Shown piece by piece: positions 8,256 through 16,669 of a stretch of 24,269 nt of DNA (its first letter is position 1; each line of letters opens with the position of its first letter). The position numbers were made by a program, and so were the translations under genes. Location of the stretch: assembly GCA_964600075.1 (NCBI GenBank), contig CAZRIE010000064.1, positions 1 to 24,269 of the forward strand, written 5' to 3'. This DNA comes from CAZRIE01 sp964600075. GTDB lineage: Bacteria > Bacteroidota > Bacteroidia > Flavobacteriales > Flavobacteriaceae. The notes below the pieces were generated by a model, which saw only the letters and a list, made by a program, of their open reading frames with translations, ran no database searches and was not told the origin of the DNA.

Positions 8256-10805
8256 ATGGATGATAATTTTTCACCGAGAGTAAAGGATGTAATTGCATAT
8301 AGTAAGGAAGAAGCGCTGCGGTTGGGGCATGATTTTATAGGCACCGAACACTTGATGTTGGGGCTTTTGCGTGATGGTAATGGAAAGGCAATTAGTATTC
8401 TTGACGCTTTGGAAGTGGATCTGGACCATTTGCGACGAAAAGTCGAAATTTTGAGCCCTTCCAATCCGAACCCTAATATCGCACAAAAAGATAAAAAGAA
8501 TTTGCACTTGACCCGTCAAGCGGAACGCGCACTGAAAACGACTTTTTTAGAAGCCAAGCTTTTTCAGAGTTCATCAATAAATACCGCACATTTGTTGCTG
8601 TGTATTTTGAGAAACGAGAACGATCCTACCACAAAACTGCTTCACAAATTGAAAGTAGATTATGATGGCGTAAAGGAACAGTTCAAATTCATGATTACAA
8701 GCGATGACGATATAGTCGACGCACCTACCTCCGAATCTTTCCCGAGCGACAATGATGATGCGAACGATGGCAAGGAAGGTAGCTTTGGTGCGACCACTGG
8801 TCAAAAAGGAAACAAAAAATCAAAAACACCCGTACTAGATAATTTCGGTCGCGACCTTACTAAAATGGCCGAAGAAAACAAATTGGATCCAGTAGTTGGT
8901 AGGGAAAAGGAAATTGAGCGTGTTTCCCAGATTTTGAGCCGAAGAAAAAAGAATAATCCGTTGTTGATCGGCGAACCAGGTGTTGGTAAAAGTGCCATCG
9001 CTGAGGGCCTAGCGTTACGGATTATCAATAAAAAGGTTTCGCGTATACTGTATAACAAACGTGTCGTAACCTTAGACCTCGCTTCTTTAGTTGCGGGAAC
9101 AAAATACCGTGGACAATTCGAAGAGCGGATGAAAGCCGTTATGAACGAATTGGAGAAGAACGAGGATGTTATTCTCTTTATTGACGAGATACACACTATT
9201 GTGGGTGCAGGTGGCGCTACAGGAAGTTTAGATGCTTCCAACATGTTCAAACCAGCCCTGGCAAGAGGTGAGATTCAATGCATAGGTGCCACTACGCTGG
9301 ATGAATACCGACAGTATATTGAAAAAGACGGGGCTTTGGAGCGACGTTTTCAAAAAGTAATCGTAGAGCCTACGACTGTTGAGGAAACCATCGAGATTTT
9401 ACAGAACATAAAAGGAAAATACGAAGACCATCACAATGTCAGCTACACCGATGAGGCCATAATTGCCTGTGTCAAATTGACCAACAGGTATATGACCGAC
9501 CGATTTTTGCCAGACAAGGCCATTGACGCCCTTGACGAATCAGGTTCCCGGGTACATATTGTTAATATGGATGTTCCGAAGCAAATCTTGGAGCTTGAAA
9601 AACAGCTTGAAGACGTTCGTGAACTGAAAAACAGCGTAGTCAAGAAACAAAAATACGAGGAGGCGGCAAAGCTTCGTGACGATGAGAAACGGTTAGAAAA
9701 AGAGTTGGCGACCGCACAAGAAAAATGGGAAGAAGATAGTAAGCAGAATAAAGAAATAGTAAGTGAAGATAATGTGGCCGATGTGGTCTCGATGATGAGT
9801 GGCATTCCCGTAAACCGAATCGCCCAGACCGAAAGCAATAAATTAGCCGAACTACCGAATTTGATAAAGGCTAATGTTATCGGTCAAGACGAAGCGGTCG
9901 CGAAAGTGGCCAAGGCCATTCAAAGGAATAGAGCTGGTCTTAAAGACCCCAACAAGCCAATTGGCTCCTTTATTTTCTTGGGCCAGACCGGTGTCGGAAA
10001 AACACAATTGGCAAAAGTTTTGGCGCAAGAGCTTTTCGACTCCGAAGATGCATTGATACGTATCGATATGAGCGAATACATGGAAAAATTCGCTATTTCA
10101 CGGTTAGTAGGTGCGCCTCCGGGATATGTTGGATATGAAGAAGGCGGCCAATTGACCGAAAAGGTAAGACGCAAGCCGTACTCCGTTATTCTGTTGGATG
10201 AAGTAGAAAAGGCACATCCCGATGTGTTCAACATGCTTTTGCAGGTGCTTGACGATGGATACCTGACGGATAGTCTGGGACGGAAAATAGATTTCCGGAA
10301 TTCCATCATCATAATGACCTCGAATATCGGGGCCCGTAAACTGAAAGATTTCGGACAAGGAGTCGGTTTTGGTACCGCTGCGATGAAATCACAGGAATTT
10401 AGTCATCAAAAAAATGTTATCGAAGGGGCGTTAAAGAAAGCTTTCGCTCCCGAGTTTTTGAACCGTATCGATGATGTAATTGTGTTCAATCCGTTAGAAC
10501 GGGAAGATATCCATCTAATTATCGATATCGAGCTTCGAAAGCTTTTTGCAAGAATAAAAGATATTGGATATGACTTGAAGCTAACCGACAAAGCGAAGGA
10601 CTATATCGCAGAAAAAGGTTTTGACAAGCAATATGGTGCCAGACCCTTAAAAAGGGCCATCCAAAAGTATATTGAAGATGCTTTGGCGGAAGAAATTGTA
10701 AATTCAAAACTCCAAGAAGGCGATAGCATTCATATGGACCTTGATGAAAAGAAAGAGGAACTTACCATTAAAATCCAAAAGGCGGAAAAATCGCCTAAAA
10801 CATAA
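8256..10805 (+). CDS. clpC: ATP-dependent Clp protease ATP-binding subunit ClpC
   Basis: Class I Clp/Hsp100 AAA+ unfoldase that feeds substrates to ClpP in the cytoplasm. Order of parts: double Clp-N repeat (about 1-145); acidic linker (about 150-175); first AAA+ module with Walker A GEPGVGKS (239-246), Walker B VILFIDE (305-311) and the LERRF region (361-365); middle domain with a UVR-like stretch (about 465-485, KYEEAAKLRDDEKRLEKEL); second AAA+ module with Walker A GQTGVGKT (576-583) and Walker B VILLDE (644-649). The ClpP-docking tripeptide VGF (703-705, in GQGVGFG) separates it from ClpB. 849 residues is normal. It is monocistronic, with a terminator directly downstream. No mcsA, mcsB or ctsR lies nearby, so adaptor and regulator logic differs from Bacillus or is encoded elsewhere. 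Confidence 0.97.
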   Translation: MDDNFSPRVKDVIAYSKEEALRLGHDFIGTEHLMLGLLRDGNGKAISILDALEVDLDHLRRKVEILSPSNPNPNIAQKDKKNLHLTRQAERALKTTFLEAKLFQSSSINTAHLLLCILRNENDPTTKLLHKLKVDYDGVKEQFKFMITSDDDIVDAPTSESFPSDNDDANDGKEGSFGATTGQKGNKKSKTPVLDNFGRDLTKMAEENKLDPVVGREKEIERVSQILSRRKKNNPLLIGEPGVGKSAIAEGLALRIINKKVSRILYNKRVVTLDLASLVAGTKYRGQFEERMKAVMNELEKNEDVILFIDEIHTIVGAGGATGSLDASNMFKPALARGEIQCIGATTLDEYRQYIEKDGALERRFQKVIVEPTTVEETIEILQNIKGKYEDHHNVSYTDEAIIACVKLTNRYMTDRFLPDKAIDALDESGSRVHIVNMDVPKQILELEKQLEDVRELKNSVVKKQKYEEAAKLRDDEKRLEKELATAQEKWEEDSKQNKEIVSEDNVADVVSMMSGIPVNRIAQTESNKLAELPNLIKANVIGQDEAVAKVAKAIQRNRAGLKDPNKPIGSFIFLGQTGVGKTQLAKVLAQELFDSEDALIRIDMSEYMEKFAISRLVGAPPGYVGYEEGGQLTEKVRRKPYSVILLDEVEKAHPDVFNMLLQVLDDGYLTDSLGRKIDFRNSIIIMTSNIGARKLKDFGQGVGFGTAAMKSQEFSHQKNVIEGALKKAFAPEFLNRIDDVIVFNPLEREDIHLIIDIELRKLFARIKDIGYDLKLTDKAKDYIAEKGFDKQYGARPLKRAIQKYIEDALAEEIVNSKLQEGDSIHMDLDEKKEELTIKIQKAEKSPKT

Positions 10806-10826
10806 ATCTTCGTAAGAATTTTAAGT

Positions 10827-10858
10827 AAAGGGAGTCATTTAATATGACTCCCTTTTTT
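10827..10858 (+). terminator. Intrinsic terminator of clpC
   Basis: An 11-bp perfect stem AAAGGGAGTCA (10827-10837) / TGACTCCCTTT (10845-10855) with a seven-base loop is followed by T residues to 10858. It begins 21 bases after the clpC stop codon. Confidence 0.93.
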
Positions 10859-11003
10859 ATTTGCAAAATCGGTAACGTAAGAAACTGAACACAAACCAAC
10901 CGACCCAAAAGCAGGTTAAACGATATTTTCGCTTTTAATCTAATAATTTTCATAGTAGAAGGGCATACGCATACATTCGTTTCAGACATTATAAGCTACG
11001 CAT

Positions 11004-11191
11004 ATGAAGGTGAGACGACCCAAGAAGACCATTATCGTCAGGGAGTATCAATTAGACGTTGGAATAGTACAGGTATTCGAAAACTATATGGTTTCGCTAT
11101 TCGATGAAGGGGCCACGCTTACCTTAGAACGGGCCTACCAGATTATCGGAATTTCGGAAATTCACTTTAGAAACAAAAATTTTGGTTTTAT
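11004..11191 (+). CDS. 5' part of a small unknown gene, truncated by assembly gap
   Basis: 62 codons are visible before the N-run. The ATG at 11004 is forced because an in-frame TAA lies 12 bases upstream. The product starts MKVRRPKKTIIVREYQLDVG and continues through VFENYMVSLFDEG and ERAYQIIGISEIHFRNKNFGF. The residue pattern looks like a genuine soluble alpha/beta protein. It reminds me of a family of about 130-residue flavobacterial proteins sometimes labelled STAS/SEC14-like, but I cannot confirm that. The rest, including the stop, lies in the gap. The open frame continuing beyond the gap to 11411 is antisense to nnr and is not part of this gene. It would converge with nnr. Confidence 0.6.
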
Positions 11192-11291
11192 NNNNNNNNN
11201 NNNNNNNNNNNNNNNNNNNNNNNNNNNNNNNNNNNNNNNNNNNNNNNNNNNNNNNNNNNNNNNNNNNNNNNNNNNNNNNNNNNNNNNNNNN
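11192..11291. other. Assembly gap 2 (100 N)
   Basis: Exactly 100 N fall where two convergent genes should end, so both stop codons are lost. The right flank carries short direct repeats (TTGGCCAG at 11300 and 11324; GATTCTT at 11295 and again near 11333) that encode the low-complexity tail of nnr, which may have contributed to the break. The length is a placeholder. Confidence 0.97.
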
Positions 11292-12847
11292 TATGATTCT
11301 TGGCCAGTATCTTCTTCACCTCTTTGGCCAGATGATTCTTCAACCACAAACAAATCCATAAAAGCTGACCCAATTCCATCAATCACCCCCGAAGCGGTCA
11401 ACGCCTGGTAACCGGTTCTTTCGACAGTAATATCCCCTGCCCTGCCGTGCAAGTATACACTAAAAATTGCTGCTTTTAATGGTTCGTAGCCTTGGGCCAT
11501 CAACCCCGTAATTATACCTGTCAAGACGTCGCCCGTACCGCCAGTACCCATACCGGGGTTTCCCGTGGTATTTACATAACCTTTTCCATCATAAAGTGTT
11601 ATCGTATGTGCACCTTTTATGACTAGGATACAGTCGTATTTCTTAGAAAAAGACTTCGCTTTAGCAAGCTTGACAAAATCGTCTTTCCATAGGCCAATAA
11701 GTCGTTCGAGTTCTTTGGGATGGGGTGTCAAAACAGTCTTCGGAGGTAACTTTTTTAAAAGGGTCTTGTTTTCTGAAAGTATATTCAAGCCATCGGCATC
11801 AATCACCAAGGGTGTTTTATTAACTGAAAGAAAATCAGAAAACGCCTTGACAGTTTTTTTATCCTTGCCCAACCCTACTCCGATTCCGATAACGGTAGGT
11901 TCGATTTTGAAGTCTATTTTCGAAATATGCTTCTTATCTACATCGGTAAGTACCATCGCTTCCGGTAAATTGGTCTGTAAAGGAATATAACCACATTCAG
12001 GAACATAGGCCGTAACCAGACCACTTCCGGCATGCAGGCAAGCTTTCGCCGCCAAATGCACAGCCCCGATCTTACCGTAGCAGCCACCGATTATCAAACT
12101 ATGCCCATGCGAACCTTTATGCGCATACTTTTCACGGGGAATATAAACGGGAAGTACCTCGTTCTTGCCGACCAATTCATAATCGGTTTCGGTTCTCATT
12201 AAGAATTCTTGGTCAAGACCGATATCCAAGGCCTCCCACTGTTCCGTATACTTTCCCGTATCAGGAATGAAAAAAACCAACTTCGGTACCTGAAAACTCA
12301 ACGTATAATTGGCTTTGATGACGGACTTTTCATCCTTTGGCACTTTACCCGTAAATAACCCGGAGGGGATATCCACCGAAAGAATAAACGCTTCCGATTT
12401 TTGTAAATGCTCGAATAAAGTAACCACCCACTTATCAGGGGCACGGTTCAGGCCGATACCGAAAATGGCATCCACAATAATATCGTCCCTTCCGATTTCG
12501 GGAAAGTCCGAGCCTTCTTCTAAAAATTCGGGCCAAACCTTTCTTTCTTTCAGGCGTTTTAAATTGATCAAAAAATCGTTCGAACGTTTTTTGTTATAAT
12601 TCACCACATATACCCCGACGTTATAACCGTGTTCAAGTAAATGCCGTGCAAGTGCCACGCCATCACCTCCGTTATTTCCGATACCACAGAACAAGTGAAC
12701 TTTTACCGGGGCGCCTTGCATGCGAAGATGCAACCAGTTAAATAGCTGAACGGCGGCATCTTCCATTAATCCATCACTGGTAATACCTTTTTTTTCTATT
12801 GTGAATTTGTCAGCGGCGTATATCTGCTGGGCATTGAAAAGCTTCAT
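11292..12847 (-). CDS. nnr: Bifunctional NAD(P)H-hydrate repair enzyme Nnr (epimerase + dehydratase), 3' end in gap
   Basis: Repairs damaged NADH and NADPH hydrates. The N-terminal YjeF_N domain epimerises R to S hydrate and the C-terminal YjeF_C domain dehydrates the S form. Domain 1 (about 1-215) has the glycine loop GIGNNGGDG (55-63) and IVDAIFGIGLNR (124-134). Domain 2 (about 235-500) has KGSHGHSLIIGG (244-255), VIDADGLN (348-355), LTPHPKE (373-379) and the nucleotide/catalytic block NPGMGTGGTGD (430-440) ending in Asp440. 518 residues are visible. The last ones (EESSGQRGEEDTGQES) form a polar tail typical after the dehydratase core, so only a short piece with the stop is missing. Residues read on the far side of the gap belong to the opposite-strand gene. 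It is divergent from the thr operon. Confidence 0.95.
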
Positions 12848-12900
12848 TCCGTAAGGATTTTTGATAAATATCGAAGATTCTGCAAAAATTAGGTGGTTCG

Positions 12901-12931
12901 TTTGATTAAGTTATCAAAAGTACTACTTTTG
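12901..12931 (+). promoter_or_regulatory. Consensus Bacteroidota promoter of the thr operon
   Basis: TTTG at 12901-12904, a 19-base spacer, and TACTTTTG at 12924-12931 match the Bacteroidota promoter TTTG-N19-TAnnTTTG exactly. Transcription should begin a few bases past the -7 box, near 12937, placing the start of the Thr-rich leader ORF (12947) about 10 nt into the RNA and thrA about 175 nt in. It is the best promoter in the window. Confidence 0.75.
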
Positions 12932-12933
12932 AT
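12913..12933. promoter_or_regulatory. Perfect inverted repeat over the thr promoter (operator candidate)
   Basis: ATCAAAAGTA (12913-12922), a single central C, and TACTTTTGAT (12924-12933) form a perfect 10-bp inverted repeat covering the whole -7 box. The two-fold symmetry suits a dimeric regulator that would block polymerase. Because of the symmetry, the other strand also reads TACTTTTG, a potential -7 box toward nnr, though without a matching -33. The protein that might bind is unknown. Confidence 0.5.
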
Positions 12934-12946
12934 TTTTGTTTGACCT

Positions 12947-13039
12947 ATGCTTAGATTCAACACTGCCATTAAAAAAGTCTTTACGCCATTAGACGATGGA
13001 TTCACCGCGACAACCGGTACCATTACCCCATTGGGGTAA
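12947..13039 (+). CDS. Candidate Thr-rich leader peptide of the thr operon
   Basis: A 30-codon ORF between the thr promoter and thrA. Seven residues are Thr (6, 13, 20, 22, 23, 25, 27) and two are Ile (8, 26), with the cluster TATTGTIT at 20-27 just before the stop. Gammaproteobacterial ThrL has the same Thr/Ile composition, where ribosome stalling on scarce charged tRNA couples translation to thr operon transcription. The stop codon lies inside a 7-bp hairpin (13023-13039). The promoter, position and composition agree. What is missing is an obvious intrinsic terminator with a U-tract before thrA, so the output mechanism is unresolved. A 69-codon antisense ORF over the same bases is judged a shadow. 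Confidence 0.62.
   Translation: MLRFNTAIKKVFTPLDDGFTATTGTITPLG
13023..13039 (+). promoter_or_regulatory. Hairpin at the end of the thr leader ORF
   Basis: TTACCCC / GGGGTAA form a perfect 7-bp stem with loop ATT, coinciding with the last leader codons and ending at the TAA. A ribosome stalled on the Thr cluster or sitting at the stop would prevent this stem, so it could act as a translation-sensitive RNA switch. A weaker GCGC-ttttcc-GCGC stem follows at 13063-13076. No T-run follows either. Confidence 0.45.
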
Positions 13040-13111
13040 ACAACTATATATCCGTCCGTCTCGCGCTTTTCCGCGCTCAATTCCAAAAAATACAACACTA
13101 TCTTTATTCAG

Positions 13112-15556
13112 ATGAAAGTTTTAAAATTCGGTGGTACTTCGGTTGCCAATGCACTTAATATAACATTGGTTAAAAATATAGTAGCAAACGTCGCAGCTGA
13201 CAAGACCATTATCGTAGTATCTGCACTTGGCGGTATAACCGACCTATTGTTGAATGCAGCGCATCTGGCCTCGCAACAAAGCGAAGGCTATAAATCGGTT
13301 TTAAAGGACATTGAAGACAGGCATTTGGGTACGGTCAAAGAACTCATACACATCAACGCGCAAAGCAAAGTTTTGAGTAGGGTCAAAAGTGACCTTAACA
13401 CCTTGGAAACCCTTTTAGAAGGTGCTTATCTTATTGGAGAGACCACTCCGAGGCTTTCTGATAAGATCGTTAGTTATGGCGAACTTTTATCTTCATACAT
13501 CATTAGCGAATTCTTTTTACAAGAAGAACTTGATGTCGTCTATGCCGATAGCAGGGAGTTGATCAAGACCAACGACGTCAACGAAAAAGCCGCTGTCAAT
13601 TTTGAAAGTACCAATCAAAACTGTACCGCTTATTTTTCAAAAATACCGAACCGGATTGTCGTAATGGGCGGGTTCATCGCCTCTTCGGAGAACGGAAACT
13701 CCACCACCTTAGGCCGGGGCGGTTCCGATTACACCGCGGCAATCGTAGCGGCAGCAATAAATGCCGAAGTATTAGAAATTTTTACGGATGTCAGCGGTAT
13801 GTTCACCGCGAATCCCAAATTGGTAAAACAGGCGAAGGCGATTCCACATATTTCTTACGAAGAAGCCATGGAACTCTCGCACTTCGGGGCTAAAGTACTC
13901 TACCCTCCCACTATTCAACCTGTTCTTGCAAAAGGGATCTCCATCCATATTAAAAATACATTCAAAGCAGATGATCCGGGTACCCTGATTACCCAAATCA
14001 AAAACGAGAAAGGAAAGACCGTTCGCGGTATTTCACATGTTGGCAATACGGCCTTACTTTCATTGGAAGGCCCGGGAATGGTAGGTATCCCCGGAATTTC
14101 TAAACGCTTTTTTGAAGTGCTGTCACAAGAAAATATCAGTGTGGTCTTTATCACACAAGCCTCTTCCGAGCATTCTATTTGCGTAGGTATATCGGCCGAT
14201 GATATCGACCATGCCGTAAAAATTGTCAATGCCGCTTTTGAATATGAAATCGAACGCGGTAGAATCAAGCCCGCTATCGCTGAAACCGATTTGGCAATTA
14301 TTGCCCTTGTCGGTGACAATATGAAGCACCATCAGGGACTAAGCGGAAAAATGTTCAGTACCCTTGGCCGTAACAATGTGAATATACGGGCCATTGCACA
14401 GGGTGCTTCGGAACGCAATATTTCGGCTGTCATTAATGAGAGTGATGTAAAAAAAGCATTGAACGCACTACATGAGGAGTTTTTCGAGGAGAACATCAAA
14501 CAACTCAATCTCTTTGTAATGGGTGTCGGTAATGTCGGTGCAAAATTTTTGGAGCAGGTGCGCCAGCAATGTTCTTATTTAAAGGAAAAACTAAAACTGA
14601 ACATTCGGGTCATAGGTATTTCAAATTCGCGAACCATGGTTTTTCAAGACGGGGGAATCTCTTTAGATAAATGGGAAAGCCGTTTGGCCGATGGAGAAAA
14701 AGCAAATAAGGCCGAATTCTTCAAAATGGTACAAAAACTCAATTACCGCAATAGCATTTTTGTCGATAATACGGCCAGTGATGAAGTCGCCTCGACCTAT
14801 GGTTCGTATCTAGGCAACAGCATTTCGGTGGTTACCTGTAACAAGATTGCATGCTCGTCGAAGTATGAAAACTATCAAAATTTAAAGGATTTGGCGCGTG
14901 AATACAACGCACCGTTTCTATTTGAGACCAATGTCGGCGCTGGATTACCCATTATTGATACGTTGAAACATCTGATTGCTTCCGGAGATAAGGTATTAAA
15001 AATTCAAGCCGTACTTTCAGGAAGCTTGAATTTCGTGTTCAACAATTTTAATGATAGCACCACCTTTCATGAGATCGTAAAACAGGCCCAAGAGCAAGGG
15101 TATACCGAACCTGACCCAAAAATCGATTTAAGCGGTATCGACGTGATGCGAAAGATATTGATTTTAGCCCGAGAAAGCGGAAATCTACTTGAAATCGAAG
15201 ATATTGAAAACAAACCTTTTCTTCCCCAAGAAAGTTTGGAAACCGGCAACAATGATGATTTTTTTGCTTCTCTTATAGAGTACGAAGCTGATTTCCAGAA
15301 ATTATACAAAGATGCCGCTGCAAAAGGTAGTAAATTAAAATACGTTGCACAATTCGAAGATGGAAAAGCAAGCGTAGGCTTGCAAGAAATTCCAAAGGGA
15401 CATGATTTTTATAATCTCGAGGGAAGTGATAATATCGTATTGTTTTATACGCAGAGATATCCGAACCAGCCAATGATTATAAAAGGAGCTGGTGCAGGAG
15501 CGGAAGTAACCGCATCAGGTATTTTTGCCGATATCATTCGAATAGGGAACTTTTAA
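13112..15556 (+). CDS. thrA: Bifunctional aspartokinase / homoserine dehydrogenase
   Basis: Catalyses the first step (aspartate to aspartyl phosphate) and the third step (aspartate semialdehyde to homoserine) of threonine synthesis in one cytoplasmic protein of 814 residues. The kinase domain opens with KFGGTSVANA (5-14) and contains LGRGGSDYTAA. Regulatory ACT domains follow in the middle, including LEGPGMVGIPGISKRFFEVL and a second unit near GKMFSTLGRNNVNIRAIAQG. The dehydrogenase begins with the nucleotide-binding GVGNVG (471-476) and carries NVGAGLPIIDTLKHL, LSGSLNFVFN and GYTEPDPKIDLSGIDVMRK. It has the standard ThrA/MetL architecture, complete. The start is the classical N-terminus MKVLKFGGTS. 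As first gene of thrABC, feedback control through the ACT domains is expected, and the leader ORF upstream suggests transcriptional control as well. Confidence 0.98.
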   Translation: MKVLKFGGTSVANALNITLVKNIVANVAADKTIIVVSALGGITDLLLNAAHLASQQSEGYKSVLKDIEDRHLGTVKELIHINAQSKVLSRVKSDLNTLETLLEGAYLIGETTPRLSDKIVSYGELLSSYIISEFFLQEELDVVYADSRELIKTNDVNEKAAVNFESTNQNCTAYFSKIPNRIVVMGGFIASSENGNSTTLGRGGSDYTAAIVAAAINAEVLEIFTDVSGMFTANPKLVKQAKAIPHISYEEAMELSHFGAKVLYPPTIQPVLAKGISIHIKNTFKADDPGTLITQIKNEKGKTVRGISHVGNTALLSLEGPGMVGIPGISKRFFEVLSQENISVVFITQASSEHSICVGISADDIDHAVKIVNAAFEYEIERGRIKPAIAETDLAIIALVGDNMKHHQGLSGKMFSTLGRNNVNIRAIAQGASERNISAVINESDVKKALNALHEEFFEENIKQLNLFVMGVGNVGAKFLEQVRQQCSYLKEKLKLNIRVIGISNSRTMVFQDGGISLDKWESRLADGEKANKAEFFKMVQKLNYRNSIFVDNTASDEVASTYGSYLGNSISVVTCNKIACSSKYENYQNLKDLAREYNAPFLFETNVGAGLPIIDTLKHLIASGDKVLKIQAVLSGSLNFVFNNFNDSTTFHEIVKQAQEQGYTEPDPKIDLSGIDVMRKILILARESGNLLEIEDIENKPFLPQESLETGNNDDFFASLIEYEADFQKLYKDAAAKGSKLKYVAQFEDGKASVGLQEIPKGHDFYNLEGSDNIVLFYTQRYPNQPMIIKGAGAGAEVTASGIFADIIRIGNF

Positions 15557-15560
15557 TAAC

Positions 15561-15680
15561 GGCTTCGCGAGGAGCGGTTGCGAATATTGAAATAGCCAAT
15601 AAATTAGAAAAGCGACGCGGCGATCTGTTGAACCCATTGCCAAATTAAACAGATTGCTTCTCTTCGCTCGCAATTACGAC
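15561..15680. repeat. Intergenic palindromic repeat between thrA and thrB
   Basis: The 128-bp spacer resembles the widespread ATTGCGAGCGAAGCGAAGCAATCTG type of intergenic repeat. Its right arm, read leftward from 15680, is GTCGTAATTGCGAGCGAAGA followed by GAAGCAATCTG. Nested inverted pieces are TTGCGA (15578-15583) with TCGCAA (15668-15673), and ATCTGTT (15623-15629) with AACAGAT (15648-15654), giving a long imperfect hairpin. It lies inside an operon, so it may affect thrA/thrB mRNA stability or ratio. Family membership is from memory. Confidence 0.6.
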
Positions 15681-15684
15681 ATAA

Positions 15685-16611
15685 ATGAACGAAATCAAAA
15701 TATTCTGCCCGGCCACCATCGCGAACATCTCTTGCGGATTTGACGTCTTGGGCGTGGCATTGGATTCCGTCGGCGACGAAATGGTCGTCCGAAAAGTAGA
15801 CGAAAAAGGCATTCGAATTACGAAATTAGAGGGTCAAGATTTACCGTTGGAAACGGAAAAAAATGTCGCTGGCGTTGCCGGTTTAGCTTTACTGGAACAA
15901 AGTGATTACACTGGCGGATTCGAAATCGAAATCTATAAAAAGATTAAGGCCGGTAGCGGTATCGGAAGTAGTGCGGCAAGCTCTACAGGAGCTGTTTGGG
16001 CAATGAACGAATTGCTCGGAAGGCCTTTTTCAACTTTAGATCTAGTCAAATTTTCCATGGAGGGCGAACGTCTGGCTAGTGGTGTTGCCCATGCCGACAA
16101 TGTGGCTCCAGCCCTGTTTGGTGGCTTTACGTTGGTTCGCAACTATGAACCTTTAGATATTATACCCATTCACAGTCCGGCTGAATTGTATGCAACCGTT
16201 ATCCATCCACAGATAGAAGTGAAGACTTCCGACTCCCGAAAAATACTGAAGACCAAAATTACTTTGGCCGACGGTATTAAACAATGGGGCAATGTCGGGG
16301 GACTGGTCGCCGGGCTCTTTACCGAAGACTACGACCTCATCGGTCGCTCATTGGTTGACCATATTGTGGAACCGATTCGTTCAATTTTGATCCCAGGGTT
16401 TGATGGTGTCAAAACAGCTGCTATTGAAACAGGAGCCTTAGGTTGTGGCATTTCAGGTTCAGGTCCATCTATCTTTGCTTTTAGTAAAGGAGAAGTGACA
16501 GCAAAAAAAGTAGCAGAGGCCATGAAAGAGGTATACCAAAACATTGGAATTGATTATGATGTGCATGTTTCAAGAATCAATCCAACAGGAATCAAAATAT
16601 TAGATCAATAA
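15685..16611 (+). CDS. thrB: Homoserine kinase
   Basis: Phosphorylates homoserine to O-phosphohomoserine, step four of threonine synthesis. It is a GHMP-kinase fold protein of 308 residues, the usual length. The N-terminus IKIFCPATIANISCGFDVLG is the family substrate-side strand and confirms the ATG at 15685. The ATP-binding loop is GSGIGSSAASSTGAV (about 91-105). The late GHMP motif appears as GALGCGISGSGPSIFAF near the C-terminus. It lies between thrA (128 bp upstream, with a palindromic repeat) and thrC (58 bp downstream, with two small hairpins). The three genes are collinear with the pathway and probably one transcript. Confidence 0.97.
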   Translation: MNEIKIFCPATIANISCGFDVLGVALDSVGDEMVVRKVDEKGIRITKLEGQDLPLETEKNVAGVAGLALLEQSDYTGGFEIEIYKKIKAGSGIGSSAASSTGAVWAMNELLGRPFSTLDLVKFSMEGERLASGVAHADNVAPALFGGFTLVRNYEPLDIIPIHSPAELYATVIHPQIEVKTSDSRKILKTKITLADGIKQWGNVGGLVAGLFTEDYDLIGRSLVDHIVEPIRSILIPGFDGVKTAAIETGALGCGISGSGPSIFAFSKGEVTAKKVAEAMKEVYQNIGIDYDVHVSRINPTGIKILDQ

Positions 16612-16618
16612 AGAAATT

Positions 16619-16650
16619 GTCCCTTGAGGGGACTTTAGAGGTGTTCCTCT
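16619..16650 (+). repeat. Twin hairpins between thrB and thrC
   Basis: Two small perfect stems are adjacent: GTCCC-TTGAG-GGGAC (16619-16633) and AGAGG-TGTT-CCTCT (16637-16650), ending 19 bases before the thrC start. The sequence resembles short gene-flanking repeats common in flavobacterial genomes. There is no T-run, so termination is unlikely. A role in mRNA processing or in access to the thrC start is possible. Confidence 0.5.
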
Positions 16651-16669
16651 ATAGATTCACATTTTAGCA

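Noticed and set aside
8138..8464. Leftward 108-codon ORF across the gyrA-clpC spacer
   Set aside because: Most of it is antisense to the conserved Clp-N domain of clpC and no family features are seen.
9443..9838. Leftward 131-codon ORF inside clpC, Ser- and Phe-rich
   Set aside because: Typical antisense shadow of a charged coiled-coil region; the clpC frame is fully supported by motifs.
11004..11411. Rightward 135-codon frame running across gap 2
   Set aside because: After the gap it is antisense to the well-supported nnr gene and is joined only through N bases. Only the part before the gap is kept as a partial gene.
12889..13098. 69-codon leftward ORF between nnr and thrA
   Set aside because: It covers the thr promoter and the Thr-rich leader on the opposite strand, has no recognisable product, and its openness is explained as a shadow of the leader region.
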